DNA of 64,000 bases from Gracilibacillus oryzae (GCF_009498735.1 NZ_ML762428.1:98374-162373), one strand, 5' to 3'; counted from the stretch's first letter, positions 1-7,859 are shown. Numbers and translations: made by a program. Notes: generated by a model not told the origin, from the letters alone.

Positions 1-36
1 TTGCTTCTAATTTGCCAACTTTTTGAACACGCACTT
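1..36. repeat. Truncated copy of the TTCAAAAAGTC-ended dispersed repeat
   Basis: The first 36 bases closely match, with only a few differences, the right-hand end of the repeat at 44766-44850, including the terminal ACTTTTTGAACACGCACTT. The left half lies outside the window. A third, more diverged relative lies at 55019-55124. Confidence 0.75.
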
Positions 37-95
37 TTTAGATGTAATTACTCTTATATTATGCAAGATTTGCGAAGATATGGAAAGAAAAAAGT

Positions 96-128
96 AAAAA
101 CCATCTAACATTTGCTAGATGGTTCTTC
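96..128 (-). terminator. Rho-independent terminator of ridA
   Basis: On the minus strand an ACCATCTA stem, an 8-base loop and TAGATGGT are followed by TTTTTACTTTTTT. It lies directly after the ridA stop codon. Confidence 0.8.
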
Positions 129-133
129 TTAGA

Positions 134-511
134 TTATTTCTTTGCAATAACGTCCATTTCGACACCTACACCTTTTGGCAGCTTGCTAACCTCTACTGTA
201 GCACGGGCTGGATATGGCTCCTGCAGGAATTTCGCATATGCTTCATTAATAGCAGCAAAGTTGTCCATGTCTGTGATATAGATAGTAAACTTCATAACAT
301 TTCCGAAAGTAAGTCCAGCCTCTGTTAATACTGCCTGCAGATTGTTCATCACTTGCTCTGTTTGTTTCGTTATATCTCCTTCTACTACTTCCATTGTTTC
401 AGGATTTAGCGGAATCTGGCCGGAAACGAAAACGAAGTCTCCTGCGTCGATTGCTTGGGAATATGGACCAATTGCCTGTGGTGCATTGTCTGTATGTATT
501 GCTTTTGCCAT
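134..511 (-). CDS. ridA: RidA family reactive enamine/imine deaminase
   Basis: Small Rid-family protein of about 125 residues, the usual family length. RidA hydrolyses reactive 2-aminoacrylate and related enamines made by PLP enzymes; in Bacillus the orthologue YabJ also affects purine regulation. Visible signatures are the N-terminal AIGPYSQA, a central VSGQIPLNPET, and the C-terminal PARATVEV with the substrate-binding arginine and VEMDVIA. A start three codons upstream (520) is possible, but AGAGAGG lies too close to it. The ATG at 511 gives about 11 bases of spacing and begins with MAKAIH as homologues do. Single gene with its own terminator; divergent from yjbQ. Confidence 0.93.
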   Translation of the reverse strand: MAKAIHTDNAPQAIGPYSQAIDAGDFVFVSGQIPLNPETMEVVEGDITKQTEQVMNNLQAVLTEAGLTFGNVMKFTIYITDMDNFAAINEAYAKFLQEPYPARATVEVSKLPKGVGVEMDVIAKK

Positions 512-551
512 TTTAATCATATCCTCTCTTCGTTAGATTACACACAAAATT

Positions 552-579
552 TTAACATAGAAACGATTTCTAGTAGAAT
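552..579 (+). promoter_or_regulatory. Putative sigma-A promoter for the yjbQ-like gene
   Basis: TTAACA, a 16-base spacer and TAGAAT lie 35 bases ahead of the start codon. The match was made by eye. Confidence 0.45.
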
Positions 580-613
580 AGAATTGTAAGAATTTTTAAA
601 AAAGGGATGATAA

Positions 614-1018
614 ATGATGGAGAAAACTTTTTCCTTACGCACAAACAAGCATGATGAAATGATTGACATTACCTCTGATGTGGCAAGCTTTCTAAAAGAA
701 AAGAATGTACAAGATGGGCTGGTTATTGTTTCCTCTCTTCATACTACTGCAGGAATCACAGTAAATGAGAATGCTGACCCTGATGTGAAGACAGACTTTC
801 TAAGAAGACTAGATGAAGTTTATCCTTGGGATCATTCCAAAGATTTGCATATGGAAGGAAATACAGCTGCCCATTTAAAAGTGAGCACAGTAGGCCATAA
901 CCAGACTCTAGTAGTTTCAAATGGCAGTCTTGTGCTTGGAACTTGGCAAGGGATCTACTTTTGTGAATTTGATGGACCAAGATCCCGTAAATTTCATGTG
1001 AAAGTGCTGGAAGGTTAA
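614..1018 (+). CDS. YjbQ/UPF0047 family protein
   Basis: 134-residue protein of the UPF0047 (YjbQ) family, which forms a compact trimeric beta-barrel. Members have been reported to have weak thiamine-phosphate synthase activity, and the physiological role is not settled. Family signatures are plain: [18 protein letters not shown] (about residues 40-57), GNTAAHLK (about 89-96) and the C-terminal [18 protein letters not shown]. The start is ATGATG with AAAGGGATGA upstream; either ATG (614 or 617) could be used. No operon partner: a repeat array follows and ridA diverges upstream. Confidence 0.9.
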   Translation: MMEKTFSLRTNKHDEMIDITSDVASFLKEKNVQDGLVIVSSLHTTAGITVNENADPDVKTDFLRRLDEVYPWDHSKDLHMEGNTAAHLKVSTVGHNQTLVVSNGSLVLGTWQGIYFCEFDGPRSRKFHVKVLEG

Positions 1019-1077
1019 GCGGGGGTTTGCAGAGTTATTGTTTCGTTTTTTATAAAAAAGCGGATAGCTGCGGGAAC

Positions 1078-1200
1078 TTTATTTGCAGATATTGAATTTT
1101 ATTTGCAGTTTCCATTCTTTATTTGCACCTTTCGTAATTTATTTGCAAATTCCAAGCTTTATTTGCAGTTTCCACATTTTATTTGCAGATTTCCTTCTCT
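1078..1200. repeat. Six-copy array with exact 20-bp period (TTTATTTGCA)
   Basis: The word ATTTGCA begins at 1081, 1101, 1121, 1141, 1161 and 1181, an exact 20-base period. The consensus is ATTTGCAG, a variable middle with TTTCC, then TTT. Ten of every 20 positions are strongly kept and the rest drift. The array fills the gap between the yjbQ-like gene and the uxaC terminator. Function unknown. Confidence 0.9.
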
Positions 1201-1260
1201 TGCTTTAGGTTTCGACATTTTCTGCTTTTTTCAACTAATCGATCTATCTACCCCAACCAA

Positions 1261-1298
1261 AAAGAAGCACAAACCTCTCAGAGTCTGTGCTTCTTTCA
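1261..1298 (-). terminator. Terminator of uxaC
   Basis: A 14-base inverted repeat, AAAGAAGCACAGAC with its complement, surrounds a short loop. On the minus strand it ends in CTTCTTTTTGG. It is nearly symmetrical, so it could work in both directions. Confidence 0.8.
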
Positions 1299-1304
1299 AA
1301 AAAT

Positions 1305-2705
1305 TTAAAATCCAAAGTACTCTTTCGCATTATAGTACGAAATATTTTGTACAATTTGTTTTAAAGCTTCTTCATCATTTGGATATTCGCCATTCTCTAC
1401 CCATTCCCCAACAAGGTTACACATAATGCGGCGGAAATACTCATGACGCGTGTAAGAAAGGAAGCTTCTTGAATCTGTCAGCATTCCGATAAAACGGCTG
1501 AATACACCATTGTCTGCTAATTTTTCCATTTGGTCAATCATACCAAGCTTTGTATCATTGAACCACCATGCTGTACCAAACTGCATTTTCCCTGGTACTC
1601 CTCCGCCCTGGAAGCTGCCAATGATCGTGGAAAGTGTAACATTATCACGAGAGTTCAATGAATACAGGATTGTTTTTGGCAATGCATCTGCCCGATCAAG
1701 TGAATCTAGTAATCTTACTAATGGCTCTGCGATTAATGCATCATTCATCGAATCAAAGCCAGTGTCAGGTCCTAATTTATTAAACATGCGTGTGTTGTTA
1801 TTGCGGTGGGCATTAATATGATATTGCATTGCCCAGCCTCTTTTATGATATTCTTTTCCAAGAAAAGTCAATGTATAGGATTTGAATTTTTTCTCTTCTT
1901 CTAAAGAGACTTTTTCATTTTTAATCCCTTTTGCGAAAATTTGCGCAACTTCTTCTTCTGTTGCCTCTTCATACATTGCAGTATCAATGGCATGGTCAGA
2001 AACGCGTCCGCCAACTTCATGGAAGAATTCAATTCTTTTTTCAAGTGCTTGCAGGAAAGCATCATATGAATCTATCGTCATTTCAGAAACTTCTGCCAGT
2101 TTTGCCACCCAGTCAACGAATGTATTGCGATTAATTTCCAATCCTTTATCCGGTCGGAAACTAGGTAGTACTTTTACATTAAAACTATCGTCAGCTTTAA
2201 TCTTTTCATGATATTCCAGGGAATCAGTCGGATCATCTGTTGTACAAACAACCTCAACACCTGATTTTACAATAAAATCACGAACATTCCATTCACCACT
2301 AGTCAGCTGGTTATTAACTTTTTCCCAGATTGCTGGTGCTGTGTTTTCATTTAATGGTTCTTCTACACCAAAGTAACGCTTTAATTCCAAGTGAGTCCAG
2401 TGGTATAACGGATTACCAATAAGCATTGGAACTGTTTTTGCCCATGCAAGGAACTTATCATAATCACTGCCATCACCTGTCACATACTTTTCTTCAATAC
2501 CGTTTGCTCGCATTGCACGCCATTTGTAATGGTCACCATAAAGCCAGACTTTCGTAATATTCTCGAATTGTGTGTTCTCATAAATCTCTTCAGGGCTTAG
2601 GTGGCAATGGTAATCGATAATTGGTAAATCTTTGGCATATTCATGGTATAACTTCTCTGCTGTTTGGTTATTCAATTCGAAATTATCATCCATAAAAGCT
2701 TTCAT
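1305..2705 (-). CDS. uxaC: Glucuronate/galacturonate isomerase UxaC
   Basis: Uronate isomerase of the amidohydrolase fold, 466 residues, full length for the family. It interconverts D-galacturonate with D-tagaturonate and D-glucuronate with D-fructuronate in the cytoplasm. The N-terminal IDYHCHLSPEEI carries the HxH metal site. VVCTTDDPTDSLEYH and the C-terminal DSRSFLSYTRHEYFRRI with downstream NLVGEWVE are typical UxaC segments. It lies 32 bases after uxaE on the same strand and ends at a strong terminator, so uxaE-uxaC form a two-gene operon feeding galacturonate released from pectin. The downstream genes uxuA and uxuB are not in this window. Confidence 0.96.
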   Translation of the reverse strand: MKAFMDDNFELNNQTAEKLYHEYAKDLPIIDYHCHLSPEEIYENTQFENITKVWLYGDHYKWRAMRANGIEEKYVTGDGSDYDKFLAWAKTVPMLIGNPLYHWTHLELKRYFGVEEPLNENTAPAIWEKVNNQLTSGEWNVRDFIVKSGVEVVCTTDDPTDSLEYHEKIKADDSFNVKVLPSFRPDKGLEINRNTFVDWVAKLAEVSEMTIDSYDAFLQALEKRIEFFHEVGGRVSDHAIDTAMYEEATEEEVAQIFAKGIKNEKVSLEEEKKFKSYTLTFLGKEYHKRGWAMQYHINAHRNNNTRMFNKLGPDTGFDSMNDALIAEPLVRLLDSLDRADALPKTILYSLNSRDNVTLSTIIGSFQGGGVPGKMQFGTAWWFNDTKLGMIDQMEKLADNGVFSRFIGMLTDSRSFLSYTRHEYFRRIMCNLVGEWVENGEYPNDEEALKQIVQNISYYNAKEYFGF

Positions 2706-2737
2706 TTGAATCCCTGCCTTTTTAGTTTAATTACTTT

Positions 2738-4228
2738 TTAGAGTCCTAATAAGTCTAAGTGACGTCCAATATGTTTTACCAGACCATTCCGGTAAGTGTC
2801 TTCATTGTTTAACAGTGTCTCGAAAAACTCTGTGCGGAATAAGTCTGCACCTGACTCATCTTTTGCAGTTAATAGTATACCATATGTCACATGGAATAAC
2901 TGTCTTGCGGCATCATGATCCATATACTTTGGCAGATCAGTATCTGATGTATCATTTAATGGGGCAATACTCTCCAAATCTGGTGTTACATGATAATATT
3001 GCAGGGTTTCTTCAAAGTGTTCTTCTGCATACAAATGCATACGGCGGTAAAGGTCCGGATTTTCTACTGCAATAACTCGAACTGCCTCTAACCAGTTTGT
3101 ACCAGCTGTTTTAATGTGTAAAAGACCTTCTGTGTACTTGCCGATAATTGGGAACACACTAAACTTGTCACTGCCTGAGTGAATACTTAATTTGTAGCCA
3201 AAGTATTTTGCAATTTCTGCATGTTCGTGTAATTCTTTTTCAAATTGTTCAATGTCGCCAATATAGTCAATCCCTTTTTGGAATTCACCGCAGAATCTCG
3301 GCGCTAGACTTTGTACAGTTACCCCTCTTCTTCTCAACTCTTCCGCAACGAAGAAATGAGCTTCAGGTGCTGTTACCGTTTCTGTTTCGTCAATTGAAAT
3401 TTCAAAATCAATTGCTTTGTCAGCTTTTGACACATGTTCATTAAATACATGCTCCATAAAGTCAATTGCTTCCCCGTATACTAACACATTTTTAACAAGA
3501 CTTTCTTCATCATACGCAATCTCTAAACCTTGTACATCAAATGTTTTATTTAAATAGTGGCTGTTATAGTATTCTTTTCGATCAACTGGAAGTGCTGCAA
3601 ATTCTTTCTGAATATCTTCAGAAGATGCCCCTTCGATATCGTTGCGGATTTGTTCTGAACAGTCTAATGTTAAGAAACTGAAGCCAAGCTCAATTGCATA
3701 AGCAATATCTTTCTCTAACTTAATATGATCGGCATCTGCCCCATATCCATCCTTGTAACCTTCCTGGAATACCGCAAAACTCGCAGCATCCAAAATATCT
3801 GTCATCGTACGATTTAATAAGGTTAATTCACGAATACTCTGCTGTGCTAAGATTGGCTTCACTTTTCGGTTTCTTGTTGTTTCAATATGGCCAGGAGATG
3901 CCACACCAAGGCGATCACCAAGTCCCATTGTCGCAATTTCGGTACCGAATGCCTGTGGAACGGTATAATCAAAATATTTATTAAGGACCAATCGATTTTC
4001 ATGTGATAATGCACAAACTTTGCCACTGCCTGAATTCTCACCATTCAGCTCATTAAATAAATCACTTTCTCCAGCAGCTAACAAGTATTTGTCTGTACCT
4101 GACTTAACCATTACAAGATTTGTGCCATTTTTCTGTTCAAAAGAGCTTTCGTAAACAGTCACTCCATTTTCCGATGTTGGGGCATTTCCCTGTGCCAATG
4201 ATTCTATTAATCCATTAAATTGCTCCAC
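2738..4228 (-). CDS. uxaE: Tagaturonate epimerase (UxaE family)
   Basis: Protein of about 496 residues of the UxaE family, which epimerises D-tagaturonate to D-fructuronate and so links galacturonate to the fructuronate branch without the UxaB/UxaA route. Recognised by overall pattern, including ASPGHIETTRNRKVKPI, DILDAASFAVFQEGYKDGY and the His/Asp-rich IHSGSDKFSVFPIIGKYTEG. The longest frame begins with ATG at 4246, but no ribosome site precedes that codon. AGGGAG stands nine bases before a GTG at 4228, which I prefer. The 5' end abuts a palindromic operator and a divergent LacI-type gene, so the operon is probably repressed by that protein and induced by a uronate. Confidence 0.88.
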   Translation of the reverse strand: MEQFNGLIESLAQGNAPTSENGVTVYESSFEQKNGTNLVMVKSGTDKYLLAAGESDLFNELNGENSGSGKVCALSHENRLVLNKYFDYTVPQAFGTEIATMGLGDRLGVASPGHIETTRNRKVKPILAQQSIRELTLLNRTMTDILDAASFAVFQEGYKDGYGADADHIKLEKDIAYAIELGFSFLTLDCSEQIRNDIEGASSEDIQKEFAALPVDRKEYYNSHYLNKTFDVQGLEIAYDEESLVKNVLVYGEAIDFMEHVFNEHVSKADKAIDFEISIDETETVTAPEAHFFVAEELRRRGVTVQSLAPRFCGEFQKGIDYIGDIEQFEKELHEHAEIAKYFGYKLSIHSGSDKFSVFPIIGKYTEGLLHIKTAGTNWLEAVRVIAVENPDLYRRMHLYAEEHFEETLQYYHVTPDLESIAPLNDTSDTDLPKYMDHDAARQLFHVTYGILLTAKDESGADLFRTEFFETLLNNEDTYRNGLVKHIGRHLDLLGL

Positions 4229-4252
4229 TCTACTCCACTCCCTCATATTATT

Positions 4253-4265
4253 CCGTTGTTAACGG
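4253..4265. promoter_or_regulatory. Second, imperfect operator half-site pair
   Basis: CCGTTGTTAACGG contains the same CGTTGTTA half-site as the perfect palindrome at 4287-4306. It sits just upstream of the uxaE start, where a LacI-type repressor could block uxaE-uxaC. Confidence 0.4.
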
Positions 4266-4286
4266 TTCCAATTATTTTGCGAAAAT

Positions 4287-4306
4287 AAATAACAACGTTG
4301 TTATTT
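4287..4306. promoter_or_regulatory. Perfect 20-bp LacI-type operator
   Basis: AAATAACAACGTTGTTATTT is a perfect palindrome with the central CG typical of LacI/GalR operators. It lies between uxaE and the divergent LacI-type gene. A TATACT that could be the -10 of the regulator gene lies at 4313-4318, so binding would overlap that promoter region. Confidence 0.75.
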
Positions 4307-4377
4307 TTATGATATACTATTTAAACAAAGATCTCAACAGAAAAGTGATTATTTTTTGAAAGATATAGGTGATGAAG

Positions 4378-5370
4378 ATGACAGTAACAATTAAAGATAT
4401 TGCCAAAGTCGCTGGTGTAAGCTATTCCACTGTTTCTAAAGCATTAAATAACAGTCCGCTGGTGAAAGAAATAACCAAAAGAAAAATATTAAAAGTGGCT
4501 GCCGAAATGGGGTATGAACCGAATTTGGCTGCGAAACAATTAGTCCGTAAAAAAACAGATGTGATTGGCTTAATGTGGCCGACAATTGAAAGGATTGTAC
4601 TAGCTACATTAGTTACGAACATTAGTAAAGCTTTCGAAACAACATCCTATTCGATGATCTTATCAGTTGATGCTCCCGAAACAGCAATGGACACTTTTAA
4701 GAAGTTTCAAGTTGACGGGATGATTGTTTTTGGGGAATCTAATTCAATCACTGTATCGACTGAAAACATTCCCGTTGTTATATATGGGGTATCCGGAAAA
4801 AATGAATCAGCTTACCCTATCATTGATGCGAACCATGAAGCTTCCATGCAAAAAGCTGTCCAGCATTTAGTCGAGCTTGGACATCGCCGAATTGCTTACA
4901 TTGGACATTTAGACCAAGAAGATGCACTTCAGTCAGAGAAAGTGGAAGGCTATGAAAAAGCGATGAAACATTTCAAACTGGACGAGAATATCACTATTAT
5001 AAATTCAAATGGGCTTAATTGGTTTGATGGTTATACAGCTACAGACATAATGCTGGAACAAGATAAACGGCCAACTGCGATTATTGGCGGGAGTTATGAT
5101 ATAAGTGGAGGAATCTTACGGGCTCTGCAGGAGAAAGGTGTGCAGGTCCCTGAGGATATTTCCATAGTCAGCTATGACAACATCCCCCAAATGGCCACAA
5201 TGGAAGTCCCAATGACTTGCGCTGGTGTACCTGTTGATGTTCTGGCAGAAGAAATTGTCCATTCTATTATTGAGCGGATTGAATCTGACGAAGAAATCGA
5301 ACTGGTAAAAAAATTATCGCCAACTCTAACGGAAAGAGAAAGTACTGGCCCGCCACCTGAAATTTTGTAA
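4378..5370 (+). CDS. LacI family transcriptional regulator of uronate use
   Basis: LacI/GalR repressor of about 330 residues. The N-terminal helix-turn-helix and hinge (VTIKDIAKVAGVSYSTVSKA, then YEPNLAAKQLVRKKTDVIG) are complete, followed by a periplasmic-binding-like effector domain with LGHRRIAYIGH and PEDISIVSYDN. The longest frame opens with GTG at 4369 and ATG at 4372. The ATG at 4378 has AGGTGA at five bases and gives the usual MTVTIKDIAK start. Its position divergent to uxaE-uxaC, with a perfect LacI palindrome between them, suggests it represses that operon and itself. The inducer is probably tagaturonate, fructuronate or a close relative, which is inference. Confidence 0.9.
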   Translation: MTVTIKDIAKVAGVSYSTVSKALNNSPLVKEITKRKILKVAAEMGYEPNLAAKQLVRKKTDVIGLMWPTIERIVLATLVTNISKAFETTSYSMILSVDAPETAMDTFKKFQVDGMIVFGESNSITVSTENIPVVIYGVSGKNESAYPIIDANHEASMQKAVQHLVELGHRRIAYIGHLDQEDALQSEKVEGYEKAMKHFKLDENITIINSNGLNWFDGYTATDIMLEQDKRPTAIIGGSYDISGGILRALQEKGVQVPEDISIVSYDNIPQMATMEVPMTCAGVPVDVLAEEIVHSIIERIESDEEIELVKKLSPTLTERESTGPPPEIL

Positions 5371-5418
5371 CTTAATTACATGGAAATCGTCTCATTACAT
5401 AAAGGGAGGCGATTTTAA

Positions 5419-5970
5419 TTGAAAAGGATGATTCTAGTAATTGGGCTGCTGCTTCTGTCAGGATGCGGTACGGCTATGCAAAATGAAACAACGGACTCTT
5501 CAGAAAATACACCAATTATTGCTGAAGTGCAACAAGGAGAATTTATTTACCGATTAATAACAGAGCAAGAATCCTATCAAACTGGAGAAGATGTGAAGCT
5601 ATTTGCAGAACTTGAATATGTGGGTAATAAGCAGGAGATAACCATTTATCATGCTGCATCTCCTTTTTCTTTCCCGATAAAAGAATTAACGGCAGGATAT
5701 GAAATAGGCTACCCTATGAATGAGCCATTACTTACTACTACCATCAAAAAAGGAGAACCACTGCGGCAGCAATATGAGGTTGCGGGGTCATACAGTGAAG
5801 CGGATGACAAAGATTATATTGCCTTTATGAAGGACTTCCTCGAAAATAGCTTCCCTGAAGGAAAATATAAGGTCAACGGGATAGCCGATTTCTATACGAA
5901 TGGTGAAAACGACGATCAAAAAACGGATTATCAAATGGAAGCAAAGATTGAATTTGAAGTAATGGAATGA
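5419..5970 (+). CDS. Lipoprotein of unknown function
   Basis: 183-residue protein with a lipoprotein signal peptide: KRMILVIGLLLLSGC, lipobox LSGC. The mature part looks like an all-beta domain (YRLITEQESYQTGEDVKLFAELEY, then ITIYHAASPFSFPI), recalling small immunoglobulin-like secreted domains. I do not recognise a family. The start is TTG at 5419, because AAAGGGAGG lies nine bases upstream and the next ATG is too far away. It follows the LacI-type regulator by 48 bases and may be read from the same promoter, but nothing ties its function to uronates. Confidence 0.8.
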   Translation: MKRMILVIGLLLLSGCGTAMQNETTDSSENTPIIAEVQQGEFIYRLITEQESYQTGEDVKLFAELEYVGNKQEITIYHAASPFSFPIKELTAGYEIGYPMNEPLLTTTIKKGEPLRQQYEVAGSYSEADDKDYIAFMKDFLENSFPEGKYKVNGIADFYTNGENDDQKTDYQMEAKIEFEVME

Positions 5971-6035
5971 TAGCGAAATAAAAGAGTATGGGACACTGCC
6001 TCTATCCTTTTCCTTATCCTATTATAAGTTGTTAC

Positions 6036-6067
6036 TTACTGCACATATTAGGGATTATGTGCAGTAA
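6036..6067. repeat. Perfect 12-bp inverted repeat, outer left arm of a composite palindrome
   Basis: TTACTGCACATA and TATGTGCAGTAA enclose the eight-base loop TTAGGGAT. No T-run follows on either strand, so it is not an ordinary terminator. A related sequence in opposite orientation at 6496-6527 closes the other side of the repeat region. Confidence 0.75.
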
Positions 6068-6115
6068 ATAATAAAAGGTGATTTTGAAATTATTTGGGTG
6101 CAATGACGCCGCTAC

Positions 6116-6229
6116 GTCCGATTGCTTCGCTTTCCGTGGGGACGGCTTCAGCTAACTTGTTGAAGAAACCCGCTTCACCAAGTGGATCTTCAGCTCGCCC
6201 TGTTCCCACAGGAGTCTCCGCAATCGGAC
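6116..6229. repeat. Palindromic dispersed repeat, copy A
   Basis: About 114 bases bounded by the perfect inverted repeat GTCCGATTGC / GCAATCGGAC. Inside are CTTTCCGTGGG and its partner TCCCACAGGAGTCTC, plus a central hairpin (CTTGTTGAAG at 6156-6165 with CTTCACCAAG at 6173-6182, one mismatch). It is much richer in GC than its surroundings. No gene is seen in 5971-6594; repeats account for most of it. Confidence 0.85.
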
Positions 6230-6334
6230 TACGCTTGAATGAGGCTCTACAATTTTTATAGGAAGTAGAAGTTTGATAGTTATGAGCTAAACGATTCTTC
6301 TGTCACCACCATCGTAAAGCAACTCTAAAGCGTA

Positions 6335-6447
6335 GGCCGGCCACGCAGACTCCTGTGGGACAGCGAGAGGTGAAGATCCACTTTACAAAGTGCCCTTCTT
6401 TGTAAAGTTAGCTGAAGCCGAGCCCACGGAAAGCGAAGTGGCCGGAC
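6335..6447. repeat. Palindromic dispersed repeat, copy B (opposite orientation)
   Basis: Same family as 6116-6229 but inverted. Ends are GGCCGGCCAC and GTGGCCGGAC (nine of ten pair). Inside are GCAGACTCCTGTGGGA, the hairpin CTTTACAAAG (6381-6390) with CTTTGTAAAG (6398-6407), GTTAGCTGAAGC and CCCACGGAAAGCGAA. The hairpin pairs perfectly although its sequence differs from copies A and C. Confidence 0.85.
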
Positions 6448-6495
6448 GGAGCGACATCCTTGCACACTATAGATTTCAAAAACTACTTTAAAAAT

Positions 6496-6527
6496 GTTAC
6501 TGCACATTATCCCTATTATGCGTACAT
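6496..6527. repeat. Outer right arm of the composite palindrome
   Basis: GTTACTGCACAT, then TATCCCTATTATGCGTACAT, resembles the reverse complement of the hairpin at 6036-6067. Its own 3' arm is degraded. Together the outer hairpins and copies A and B form a nested inverted structure of about 490 bases. Confidence 0.6.
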
Positions 6528-6594
6528 TTTTTATAAACATTCGTCTTTTAGGTGGAACATAATAGTTATATCCCACCTCGTTTGTTTTTTACCG

Positions 6595-7059
6595 TTAATC
6601 TAACTTTCTCCACACTTCCGCATAAACATCTTTCAATGGAATCTGATATTTCTCGGCAATTCTTCGGCAGTCTTCATATTCTGGCGAAGATTTTATTACC
6701 TCTCCATTTTGCACTCCTTCTTTTACGGTAATCTCTCCCCATTTGGTTAAAACCTTTCGTATTTGTCTTTCCATCCGGAAAACAGTTAATGGATAATACC
6801 GAATGCCAAGTGTTGTCGTTTCTGTAATTAAAATTTGCTTCATTTCCTCCAAACGCGCTTTACTGCATAATAACTGCAATAACACTGCGGGCCGGTTTTT
6901 CTTCATATAAATCGGTGTATAATAAACATCATTTGCTCCGGCATCGAACAATTTCTCCATTACATAGCCCAGCCATTCGCCAGGTGAATCATCAATATTC
7001 ACTTCTATCTTCAACATTTCTGCATCAATATGCTGTTCATCTGGTGGATGGTTTATCAA
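6595..7059 (-). CDS. larC2: LarC2: C-terminal half of nickel-pincer cofactor protein LarC
   Basis: 154-residue protein matching only the C-terminal part of LarC, the CTP-dependent nickel insertase that completes the nickel-pincer nucleotide cofactor of lactate racemase and relatives. Key stretches are EVNIDDSPGEWLGYVMEKLF, GANDVYYTPIYMKKNRPAVL and the C-terminal YEDCRRIAEKYQIPLKDVY. In Lactobacillus plantarum larC1 and larC2 are adjacent and joined by a programmed frameshift. Here the N-terminal half is 24 kb away at 31075-31989. This half has its own ATG overlapping the TetR stop codon by four bases, so it is translated as a separate protein coupled to the regulator. No larA, larB or larE is in the window. 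Confidence 0.85.
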   Translation of the reverse strand: MINHPPDEQHIDAEMLKIEVNIDDSPGEWLGYVMEKLFDAGANDVYYTPIYMKKNRPAVLLQLLCSKARLEEMKQILITETTTLGIRYYPLTVFRMERQIRKVLTKWGEITVKEGVQNGEVIKSSPEYEDCRRIAEKYQIPLKDVYAEVWRKLD

Positions 7060-7661
7060 CTCTCATTCCCTCTTTCTACTATCGATTTCAGATGATATGT
7101 CAATGTATCGATCATTTTTTCGTAGGTAAGCTTGTCAGGATGAAGTAAATGATGCAGTGCCATGCCATCAATAATGGCATGCAGCCGGCTTATTTCCAAT
7201 TTTTCATCCAAACCAGGTTTTAATAAGTTTCCCTTTTGGAGAAATTGCATAATATTGATTAATCCATTATGCATCTCCTCAAATGTAGCTTCACTAAGTT
7301 GCTTCAATTTCTTATCAACGAGTGTTTTCGATGAAAAGACAAACCAGACCTCCATTTCTATCTTCCGCTCTTCATCCAATGGCAGCATCTCCCCTAATGC
7401 TTGAATAGCAATATCGACACGGTCACCTTTATAATGAGAAGATTGGATTCTTTGTGTCACTCTTTCTGTAACAAGTTTCATTGAAAACTGAAGTAATTCC
7501 GATTGGGTGGAAAAGTAATGGCGTAACGAACCAACTGATAATCCAGCAGTTGCGGCAACCTTTCTGACTGTGGCCTTTTCCAGCCCATTTTCTACAATGA
7601 CTTTCCATGTGGCTTCTGCAATATGCACTTTTCGCTGATCATGATCTACTATTTTTGGCAT
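7056..7661 (-). CDS. TetR family transcriptional regulator
   Basis: 201-residue TetR/AcrR regulator with N-terminal helix-turn-helix (VRKVAATAGLSVGSLRHYFS, about residues 32-51) and a C-terminal ligand domain rich in Leu and His. It resembles the BetI/YxaF-like branch, moderate certainty. It is the first gene of a two-gene unit with larC2 (ATGA overlap) and diverges from a YmcC-like membrane protein. A sequence just upstream of its start (7670-7688) resembles the palindrome at the divergent promoter (7860-7879), so I infer that it represses both itself and that gene. The effector is unknown. Confidence 0.88.
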   Translation of the reverse strand: MPKIVDHDQRKVHIAEATWKVIVENGLEKATVRKVAATAGLSVGSLRHYFSTQSELLQFSMKLVTERVTQRIQSSHYKGDRVDIAIQALGEMLPLDEERKIEMEVWFVFSSKTLVDKKLKQLSEATFEEMHNGLINIMQFLQKGNLLKPGLDEKLEISRLHAIIDGMALHHLLHPDKLTYEKMIDTLTYHLKSIVERGNES

Positions 7662-7669
7662 ATTTTTAT

Positions 7670-7688
7670 TTTAACACACTTGTATAAA
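7670..7688. promoter_or_regulatory. Candidate TetR operator 1 (own promoter)
   Basis: Read on the minus strand this is TTTATACAAGTGTGTTAAA, matching the palindrome at 7860-7879 in 17 positions once one base is gapped. It lies 9 bases from the start codon of the TetR gene. Confidence 0.55.
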
Positions 7689-7697
7689 GTGAGACTT

Positions 7698-7831
7698 TGA
7701 TCAGTGGGGGTTTTAACCTCCCACACTGATCATTAGCGAAACTTATCAGGATGCTTAGCGTCTGTTATCCCCACTTACTATCTTCGTGTTACTCCATAAT
7801 TTTAAAGTGGGGGAGTTACAGACGGTTAGCG
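7698..7831. repeat. Bipartite palindromic element between divergent genes
   Basis: The left hairpin is TGATCAGTG (7698-7706) with CACTGATCA (7724-7732), and its inner arms continue with GGGG/CCTCCC. The right hairpin has CGTCTGT and CCCCACTT (7759-7776) pairing with AAGTGGGG and ACAGACG (7805-7824). There is no open frame and no T-run. This could be the non-coding remnant of a palindrome-ended mobile element, which is inference. Confidence 0.65.
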
Positions 7832-7859
7832 CTGTGATTAATTTAATAATATGATATGA

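Noticed and set aside
1021..1060. Possible terminator after the yjbQ-like gene
   Set aside because: Only a short GTTTTTTAT/AAAAAAGC AT-rich pairing; too weak to call.
1078..1200. Possible CRISPR array or reading frame (107 codons on the plus strand)
   Set aside because: The period is only 20 bases with no true spacers, and the frame is low-complexity, lacks a ribosome site and runs into the uxaC terminator.
4369..4377. GTG and ATG upstream starts for the LacI-type regulator
   Set aside because: They overlap the AGGTGA ribosome site of the better-placed ATG at 4378.
6325..6576. 83-codon frame on the minus strand
   Set aside because: It lies wholly within palindromic repeat B and its flank, with no ribosome site and no family likeness.
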